From Amphiura filiformis (taxonomy: Eukaryota; Echinodermata; Ophiuroidea; Amphilepidida; Amphiuridae), in assembly GCF_039555335.1 (NCBI RefSeq), contig NW_027305504.1, positions 62,001-126,000 of the forward strand: DNA of 64,000 nt. Direction: 5' to 3'. Position 1 is the first letter of the stretch, and each line of letters opens with the position of its first letter. Shown piece after piece: positions 56,167 to 64,000 of this stretch. Below the pieces are notes generated by a model. The model did no database searches. It was not told the DNA's origin and was given only the letters and a program-made list of their open reading frames with translations. The position numbers were made by a program, and so were the translations under genes.

Positions 56167-59100
56167 ATGGAGTCCAACATAAAGTATGACAGACAATTTA
56201 ATGAACAAGGTAGGTGAAAGTATATTTATATTTTATTATGGAACTGATTATGTTCGTCGATCTTGGAAAACAAAATCGTGTTTTTCCTTGGCACATCTGT
56301 ACATGTAGGCCTATAGGGTTTTTTGTACTATCTCGCTCAGCTTGTTCCTATATTATCCGGAGCAGCCATCTATTTAGATAGCATCAACTTTGATGTGTGG
56401 CTAGTTTGGGTAGCACTTTCGGGTTCTTAGCTCATACAGCTAATTGAAAATGGTTTTTAAAAAGGGGAGTACTTTTCAAAATGTTCTACAGCCATCTGCA
56501 TTAAAAAAAAAAAGAACTAGTATGTTTACAAAGGACAGTTTGCTCCCGGAGTTTGCTACAAATTCCAAAATGTAAGAATGAGTGTATTTTTAAAGCGGCA
56601 CCTTCTTCAAGTAAAATCACCCTTTTGGTATATGATTGAATTATTAAGGCAATGCAGCCAAATTTGTTCGATCTTTTGATCGACCATCGATGATTGGTTG
56701 ATTCTAATATTGTTTATAAAATAATTAGCTACTGTTAATTGTTGTAACATTTTAATCTTTGTATGTAATGAATTTTACCATTAATTCGGATTAATTAGTT
56801 TATAGGTCTTATAATTACAAGCATCGAAGCAGCATCAACGGTTGAACCTAAGATCAAACACATTTGGCTGTGGTGCCTAATGATTCAGCACTTCTGCTCA
56901 TTTTGTTTGTTATAGATCAACAGCCACCACCGTATGCCTATGCGACTGCTCCAGGCCCCATACCAGGCGAATACCCTTACATACCGCAAAGTCAAAATAC
57001 CACTACAGTTGTCGTCGGATCTGCGCCTGTTGCTGTTGGGCCTCCGCCTGTTACTAATGTAAGTCCCGGGTGTAAGTCAATCCAATATTATACAAATATT
57101 AACTGTCTATGAGTGTGATGGTCGAAATATAATCACGAGGTGAAAGATGGATTGTTCCATTCCACGAGCCGGAACGGCGAGTGGAATGGAATGGAATCTT
57201 TCACAGTCCGAGTGATTATATTTCGACCATTACACGAATTTAATACAGTTAATATTTGTTTGATATCAATCATACATAAATTCTATTACTAAAATACTAT
57301 TTAAGGTAGGAAATACATTTTTTCATCAACATAACACCATGTTTTGCCGTGATATACTTCACATGTTGGGGTTCACCCCATAACTAAATCGGCGAGTCCA
57401 AGAGTCAGCGCACGGCTTGGCGCAGGCGCACTACGGCAGAGCACATGATGGTAAAGACTATCACACGGAGAGGGTGATAGTAAAAATGATAAATGGTAAT
57501 CAACCAATGAACTGTCTAGAATTTATGTATGAGTGATATAAAAGGAAATATCAGTACACTGCAAGAAATATGTCTTATAGCAGTTATAGACATATGTATG
57601 TACCTTACCCTCTCCACACACGTAGACCTACACAACAGTAACGGGTGTCAACTGCAGCTCCAAATTGTCTTTAAAATTTCAATTCTATTTTGAAATCAGC
57701 ATAAAAAATGCATGAAAATAAGTGCAAACAAACCAAGTGTTGGTTTAGTGGTTCTGTTAAGTGTACTGATGCTTGTGGATCTGTGTGTAGCGCAGTGGCG
57801 TAGCCAGAGGCAGTGGCGGCGCTCCGGGGAGGGTTTAATTCTCCCCCAAATATATTTCTTGCCCCTCCCCCCTTTGAGTCAAAACCACACAAAAATTACG
57901 TAACTTTCCACTTTATGCGACAATTTTGGGAAAAATCCGTTGATTTTGCCCCCCCCCCTGAAATTTAATTTTCTGACCTCTGCTGGGAGGAAGCAACTTG
58001 GTGGTCCGATCACACTTGGAAAATGTACGAGCAAATTCAAGGCAATGTTGCTCCCCCCTATCAGACAGCTCACAGATTACACACAACAAGAGCATTGTCA
58101 TAAGATACATAATTGGACCCAAGGATAATTCTCAGAACTCTTATTTATTTATTTATTTATTTATTTATTTTGCATCCCCAGACAGTAATCGTGCGAACTA
58201 CCCAAGAAGTAGCCCCACCTACTTACATGGTTTGGTCCATTCTCAATACATTTTTTTGCTGTTTCTTGTTTGGAATCGTCGCCATTATCAAGTCAAGCGA
58301 GGTAAGATATTTCATCATGTTTGCCCACTCAAGCCAAAACGTAGTGACTGTTTATTGAATACTAGCAGATGGTGCATTTTACCTTTGGGTAAACTGATAC
58401 AAAATACCATTTACCCGTGGGCGATATTTTTTTCTACATCATTTTTGTAACTTTTTTATTTTTTCCGTTTTACACAATTTAACACGGAATAAGCACTTTC
58501 GCAATTACAGATCATTGTCTGTAATGGGTAATATTTGCCGATAAAATTGGAGACTAATACGATGAGGCTACTGTACATTTTCAACGGGGTGAACTTTGAC
58601 GTTTGTATAAAAACGTTTTGTACTGGAATTTCGCTGACAGTTTGGTCTTCACTCCTTCTCAGTATTTTTATTTCACAGGAAATAGTAACATTATGTAGGA
58701 ATTAATAACAAATGTTTTACAAAATGTGTTTTTGAAGGAAGTGCAAAGTTCGCCACCATTGCAAATGCACAAATTGCAGCCTCCTCGTGTTTATCTCCAA
58801 TTCTATCGGCAAATATTACCCATGATGCATCATGATTCTGAACAGATTTTTTGAAAAATCAACTGATTTTACCACGCGTGAAACGATGTACCAAAAACAC
58901 CATCGCGCCCCACCGGGGGAGGGACATGTTATTGTTCAATTTGTGGAGGGCATGCTCCTATTCTTTGGTAATTGCTGACTCGGCGTATTTGGGAAAAGGA
59001 TATTTCGGAACTACGAACTGTCAAAAGCTTTCTCGTTGGATTTCTCGTTGAATGTCGCGTATTAACCACACATGAGCGGATTGATCAATTGGGGGTCTTT

Positions 59101-60131
59101 TATAAAGCATCAAAGTCAATGGTCTTTCAGCGCTTTCTTTTGGATTTCAGGGGTCTTTCTGCGCTGCGCAGGTGTATTTCGGTGGAGCATACCCATATTG
59201 TCATTTGTGTTAAGTACCTTCCCCCGATATTTACATCACAAATACAAATACACTTATGCTATCCAGATAACATTACGCCAATACTGGACCCCCGTTATTG
59301 GGCCAATACATGTTTGCACACCGGTGTCGGACTGGACCGAGTAGTGCTAAACTGGATAAGTGAAATTACCATTTTAAGCTTGCTCTTTCTTTGCCACCTT
59401 AATTTCTCTCTTACTCTTTCATGACTCCCACTCTCTTACCCACATATTGGCAGGTTTAACGAGAAAATTAAAATGTGCCCACCTTAGCACCAGTACTGGC
59501 CCGATTCGACACCGGTGTGCAAAACAATACCAGTGTCCAGTATTGGACTTTATTGGCCCAGTACTGTTGATTAAAAATACTACATTTTGATTTGACAGCA
59601 AATTGATTCTAAAACACCTGTCGTTTAAGAAATAAAAGGTAGTACCTGTTTTGTATTTGTTCACATACATACTGCCTTTTAGTTTGGGAAGGCTAATGTG
59701 TAATAATGATGAACTTTTCCATTCGGTGTGTACTGAAACGCTCAAATAAATCTCCAAGGGCCGGTTTCTTGAATTTTGGCTATAAAGGCATGGCTACATA
59801 GGTCATTAGGCGTATAGTCACTAGGCGTTGGACCAATTAGTCATAAAAACTATGAGTCTTATTATTTTCTTTACCATCTCATGTCCAAAATTGCCTCAAA
59901 TGTCTAATCCGAGTAATCTTCAATATTATGCCAACTTCTCCTTACTGTATCATTTTCTTCATTCCGCATTAGGTTTCCAACCACATGCTACGGGGTGACG
60001 TCACAGGAGCTCTACAAGCTTCCAACGCAGCTCGAGGTTGGAATATCGCAGCCACTGTTACTGGTTTTATTGTCATTCCTGTCGTCGTTGTTCTGAACAT
60101 CTTTTTAACCACCGCGGCCGGTGGCTACTAA
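56167..60131 (+). CDS. CD225/dispanin family membrane protein, complete four-exon gene
   Basis: Exons 56167-56209, 56916-57058, 58182-58301, 59973-60131; 465 nt in all, 154 residues. Exon 1 starts MESNIKYDRQFNEQ (phase 1). Exon 2 is proline-rich (QQPPPYAYATAPGPIPG ... PPPVTN, phase 0). Exon 3 carries the first hydrophobic CD225 segment: APPTYMVWSILNTFFCCFLF, then GIVAIIKSSE, the family signature with its paired cysteines next to the membrane. Exon 4 reads MLRGDVTGALQASNAARGWN and a second hydrophobic helix, ending TTAAGGY and TAA. All splice sites are GT/AG with good phase. The family includes vertebrate IFITMs, TMEM and PRRT proteins, which sit in plasma or endosomal membranes; the function here is unknown. 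AATAAA at 60200 is a plausible polyadenylation signal. Confidence 0.88.
57112..57240 (+). repeat. Large hairpin in intron 2 of the CD225 gene
   Basis: GTGTGATGGTCGAAATATAA then TCACGAGGTGAAAGAT pairs with ATCTTTCACAGTCCGAGTGA then TTATATTTCGACCATTACAC; the centre (TCCATTCCAC ... GTGGAATGGA) also pairs. About 125 bp in all, near-perfect. Confidence 0.75.
58139..58169 (+). repeat. (TTTA)n microsatellite before CD225 exon 3
   Basis: About seven TTTA units that end only 12 bp before the acceptor of exon 58182, thus forming much of its polypyrimidine region. Confidence 0.9.
59262..59580 (+). repeat. Imperfect inverted repeat in intron 3 of the CD225 gene
   Basis: CCAATACTGGACCCCCG, GGGCCAATA and TGCACACCGGTGTCGGA at the left are mirrored by TCGACACCGGTGTGCA, GTCCAGTATTGGAC and TATTGGCCCAGTACTG at the right. 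Probably a MITE. Confidence 0.5.
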
Positions 60132-60199
60132 CTAAAACCAAAGACCTTCAATTTTGAAGGTCCGAAGACGTGGATAAAACGCGCGATAATTTTTATATG

Positions 60200-60205
60200 A
60201 ATAAA
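60200..60205 (+). terminator. Polyadenylation signal AATAAA of the CD225 gene
   Basis: AATAAA 69 bp after the stop codon at 60131. Position and strand fit; not proven. Confidence 0.5.
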
Positions 60206-60481
60206 TTAAAGTGATAAGCATTTTGCATCACAAATCACTGAAAGCTATACATAGACGAGATATTATAGGTTCTATAGTTGCATCTACATCCAAAGATGGT
60301 GTAGAAAATTCTAGTTGGTCTACTTTTCCCTATACTTTTTCCAAACAATGCCTATTGAATTGCCTGGCTCAATGTATAGAAATTGGACAAGGTGAATTTA
60401 AAGTGACTGATACTTTAAAACAAAAGCTCAAAATCACCGCAGAAACACATCCTGACTTGGTCGACATCATGCCATACTAGT

Positions 60482-63069
60482 AATGAAAACAACAACTGTT
60501 TTCGATATCCCTGTTCCTTCTAGTCTAAAAACAATTGGAAAAAATACAGAGATAACCCCTATGCGCACAAACATCAGGCATCACATTCACAATCGAAACA
60601 AGGACATGCAACAAAGAGAGGTAGCTTTTAGAAGAATTTGACAAAATGATCCAGGACGCAAAAAGAAGGCGAGAGCAACGCATGGAATGAAAACATAGCC
60701 GTCAAGTGCTTCGAAAGTTAAGAAATATGGAAAACAAAAGCATTTGTAACCACAAAATCATTTTTTTTTCGCCATAGTAAGGTGGGTGACCCCTCCTCCA
60801 ATTTATCAAATCAAAATTGAGATTTTGGTGACAGCTCATATTTTCTTATAATCTGACTGGGGCGTAGGCAGCCTTTTAGTGTGCGTGGGGGGAGTCAAAT
60901 GTTCATATATGGTCTGACCATGTCCATGTCCACTGCTACGTTGATTGAAAGTGTTTGAAGAATTCATTTGTGAAGCTGATTGTTTGAGCTTGTTAACTTT
61001 TTTGCTTCCACACAATCATGACAATGGTCGATGGATTTTAAAGCGATTGCTATAATTTTCGTAAACTTCGTAATCTGACTATGTGAGTTTAGACATTTGA
61101 CTAGCATAAAACACCCATCATTACATTTGCAATTTCAAAGTTGTTGATATCGACAAAAATCGAACCAAAACCTTTGTGTCTTTGGGAAGAGACCACCTTT
61201 GTTCATGGCAACATGTAATGCATAATATTATTATACGGATTTCTTTTTATTAAAATGGTTTGTAAATAAAAAGGTCGTTTTTAAAAAGATCAAATTTTAA
61301 TTTGTAAATGTTCTTTATTGAAATAAAGATTTATATAAAGCGAGTATTAGTTTCTATTCCAGTTTCATTGTGCGATTTGTTTGTTTGATTAGCTTCAGTG
61401 CACCTGTGTGGTCAACAGGTTAGGACACGTATGTGGCAGCTTGCCAATTTAGTATAGGTGAAATAAAGGTCTTATAGCCCCACAATTTTGTGCAATGGTG
61501 ATGAATTATATTAACCATTTTTAAAGCCATGTTATTACATTTCCATAAAAATAGATTAGTATTATTTTCTTTTCCATAAAATGTTAGCTTTTACTGTCAG
61601 ATATGTCCTCTTTTAATTTTAAGCTGAACAACTGAGGTAAAGCAAAGGAAATTTGAACTTACTACCAGCACCGATGTCGTCAATGCGCGTCACTCCATTC
61701 AGTGGTGCTACGACACGATCCTTTATTTGTGTCTCCACTTACATACATGTACTGTGTTATGAACATCGAGTAGGCGTTCGACTAATATGGGACCATCCAT
61801 GTCGAAACGCTCGTAAAGTAGGCCCCTGGTCAAATTTGTTTTCTTCCGTGCTAAGAAAATATATATCATAAGCTTTACAATGATATATCATTTGACTTCA
61901 AACGATATCCAGAAGCGGAGTTATGGCTTGTTAAACTTTGCTCCTTCAGTAAAAGGGTACATTATTTTGGTGCTACATTATTTCTCTTTTTCCACATTGC
62001 TGGTATTGAATATCAAATGGTCATAGTTGGCGGTCACTTCAAATAGTCCCCAAGTCAACGAGATTCAGGAATGTCCTCTCATTGTTAATTGGTGGTTCAA
62101 TCACCACTTGAACAGGATTCACTCACCACTTGAACAGGATTTAGCCAAAGCAAACAAGGACTAAAGCTATTTACTAATTCTAAACATAAGTATAAACTTA
62201 TTATCCTCTTCAACAATAGGATTAAAGATTGGTGTTTGACTAGACTAAAATGAGAAACATGTAGGACAAATATTAGGTACATATGAATACAACCTCTATG
62301 CACATTTTGCACTGTAACTCGAAATACAATTTGCCGACTTTACGAGCGGTTTGTGTTGGACGGTCACAATTATTTATATCGTAATAATAAAACGACGCTT
62401 CCTGCGTTTTATTCAAAATCTCGGATTGTGACTAAACGAGAGCACCTAAAGTCTTGATTATTGCAGGGTATGTTACTTTAATAAAGTTCATTATAAATAT
62501 GTAAAAAAAAACAGAATTTTGAAAAAATATCGAGGGCGGCTACCTCAGCAAATGTTATAATATGGCTTTAAATGAAAAAAAGAAAGAGTATAGTCAGTTA
62601 AATGAATAAAACATAAATAATTGAATCAATTTAATTAATAAATTAATTAATGTCATCCGAGATCAAAGGTCATCAGGCAGTGGTCAATCGAGGTCAAAGG
62701 TCATACGGGGTCAACGGGATAGACTTGACTTATTTGACTTATCTGCACAAGACGTTGTGTCACTTTGCTCCCTGCCGAGTAAGCCTCCTCTATTCAGTTC
62801 TGTCTGTTGCTTGTGTCTTTGCTTCATGTGGGGTCATTGGTGGGGAAGCCGATGTTGAGGTACACCACATTTCGCCATACTGCATTTTAGAAACGCTTGC
62901 GTGGTTACCTTTTTAAGATAACCGAGTGAGAGTGTTTTCAAGAAAAAAAATTTCCTGTCAAAACTGAAGCATCCTCTGTATAAAAGAAAATATGAATATT
63001 AACTGCACATCATATATAACGATTCGTGATACCCAATTGTGGCACATTTGATGTCGTTTAAGAGGCAGA
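60482..63069. other. Region without recognised gene
   Basis: AT-rich. Contains the DR1 motif at 62691 and a stretch near 62965-63050 (GATACCCAATTGTGGCAC on the plus strand) that is inverse to 31328-31425 and related to 22278-22366, so a further dispersed repeat. No coding frame resembles a known family. Confidence 0.5.
62691..62703 (+). promoter_or_regulatory. Perfect DR1 nuclear-receptor motif
   Basis: AGGTCAAAGGTCA in the context of further AGGTCA-like half sites (GATCAAAGGTCA at 62661 and GGTCAA at 62709). Same motif as in the arrays at 46 and 48 kb, but the flanks differ. Function not shown. Confidence 0.4.
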
Positions 63070-63360
63070 GAATATGAAAGGTCAAAATTCTCAATTGATC
63101 GTCGGCTTTTTCTCCCAGCTACATACACTTTAAGAATATATCATTAGATTTATAAAATTTACTGCGAGGACTGTTATATATATATATATCAAAAATGTGA
63201 AAAATATCAAATTTTAATAATTTGTCATAAAATGAAAATTATTTGATATCAGAAAGACATTTTTCGTATTCAGAATGCAATTCGATAGGTCCGATGTGCT
63301 CTCATGTCCCACAAAAAAATACTGTCGAAACGCTCAAAACGCTCATTCCAGATACCTTAA
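63070..63360 (+). mobile_element. TTAA-flanked MITE family T, right part
   Basis: Family body from GAAAGGTCAAAATTCTC to the right end (GCTCATTCCAGATACCTTAA). The left half is absent. The TTAA at its end is shared with the next copy. Confidence 0.75.
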
Positions 63361-64000
63361 GGGATCTAAAATGAGCGTTTATTGCGTTTCGACAGTATTT
63401 TTGAGGACATGAGAGCACTAGACATCTGAATTTCTGAATACGATGTCATGTTTTTCTGATATCAAATATTTTCATTTTTGAAAATCACAATATAATACAA
63501 ATTTTATGACAAATTATAAAAATTTGATATTTTTCAAATTTTTGATATATAACAGTCCTCGAAGTAATTATATAAATCTAATGATATATTCTTAAAGTGT
63601 ATGTAGCAGGATTGACAATCAATCAATTTGACCTTTCATATTGAAGATATAGATTTTTTTCCCAAAAAGACCTAATTTTTTTTTGTTTTTTTTTGAAAAA
63701 AAATCCATATCTTCAATACGAAAGGTCAAAATTTTCAATTGATCGTCGGCATTTCACCTACATACACGTTAAGTATAAATCATCAGATTTATAAAGTTTA
63801 TTTCGAGTACTGTTAAATATCAAAAATATCAATTTTTAATGATTTGCCATAAAATGTGTATTAAATTGCGAATTTCAAAAAAACAAAATTATTTGATATC
63901 AGAATGACATTCTTCGTATTCAGAATGCAATTCGATATGCCTGATGTGCTCTAATGTCCCAAAATAAATACTGTCCAAACGTTCATACCCCAGCCCTTAA
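63357..64000 (+). mobile_element. TTAA-flanked MITE family T, full copy
   Basis: Begins TTAAGGGATCTAAAATGAGC and ends CATACCCCAGCCCTTAA exactly at the window edge. Arms are inverted as in the copy at 9471. It starts in the TTAA that ends the preceding partial copy. Confidence 0.8.

Noticed and set aside
58972..59424. 150-codon plus-strand frame in CD225 intron 3
   Set aside because: Overlaps an inverted repeat, no domain, no splice signals in phase with the exons.
60211..60480. 89-codon frame just after the CD225 gene
   Set aside because: No ATG start, no recognised domain, partly overlapping the 3' untranslated region; it may be a remnant of a mobile element but I cannot support it.
61385..61450. 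A-box-like TGGTCAACAGGTTAGGACAC
   Set aside because: No B box or paired stems follow.

Overview
This is animal nuclear DNA: AT-rich, with exons bounded by GT/AG, long introns, microsatellites and many transposon remnants. The protein families (stand-alone SRCR exons, a somatomedin-B domain joined to a family-B-like seven-helix receptor, CD225/dispanin genes) and the recurring palindrome TAGGCCTA suggest an invertebrate deuterostome, most likely an echinoderm or hemichordate. The species is inference; I cannot search a database.

Layout. 0-3 kb: (TTCA)n tract and the 3' part of a CR1/L2-like LINE on the minus strand. 3.6 kb: an orphan last exon of a CD225 gene (minus). 4.8-5.8 kb: tandemly duplicated leader region. 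5.76-29.2 kb (plus): one large receptor gene built from at least ten exons with compatible phases. It encodes a signal peptide, a discoidin (F5/8C) domain, four SRCR domains, an unrecognised Cys-containing domain, a somatomedin-B domain, a long Cys-rich ectodomain and a 7TM core. Its introns carry MITEs, SINEs and tRNA-like sequences, plus one relict exon. 29.4-37.4 kb: repeat territory with a three-deep nest (long-TIR repeat containing a LINE containing a TA-flanked DNA transposon). 37.3-40.8 kb: Penelope-like and unclassified repeats. 40.8-42.4 kb (minus): a partial CD225 gene with a decayed LINE and a MITE in its intron. 42.4-56 kb: no host gene seen; a hAT MITE, a large nested inverted repeat, two arrays of a ~125 bp repeat rich in DR1 nuclear-receptor half-site pairs, a mariner-like remnant, and a perfect-TIR element. 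56.2-60.1 kb (plus): a complete four-exon CD225/dispanin gene. 60-64 kb: repeats, ending in two abutting copies of a TTAA-flanked MITE family that also occurs at 9.5 and 37.0 kb.

The most interesting object is the chimeric receptor: scavenger-receptor and discoidin ligand-binding modules placed in front of a Methuselah/secretin-like 7TM. Its reading frame breaks once, at a run of four Ts (25431-25434) where five would restore it, and it carries a dead duplicated exon. The three CD225 loci (one intact, one partial, one orphan exon) are a small local family of membrane proteins related to vertebrate IFITM/dispanins. Nothing in the sequence shows that the receptor and the CD225 genes work together.
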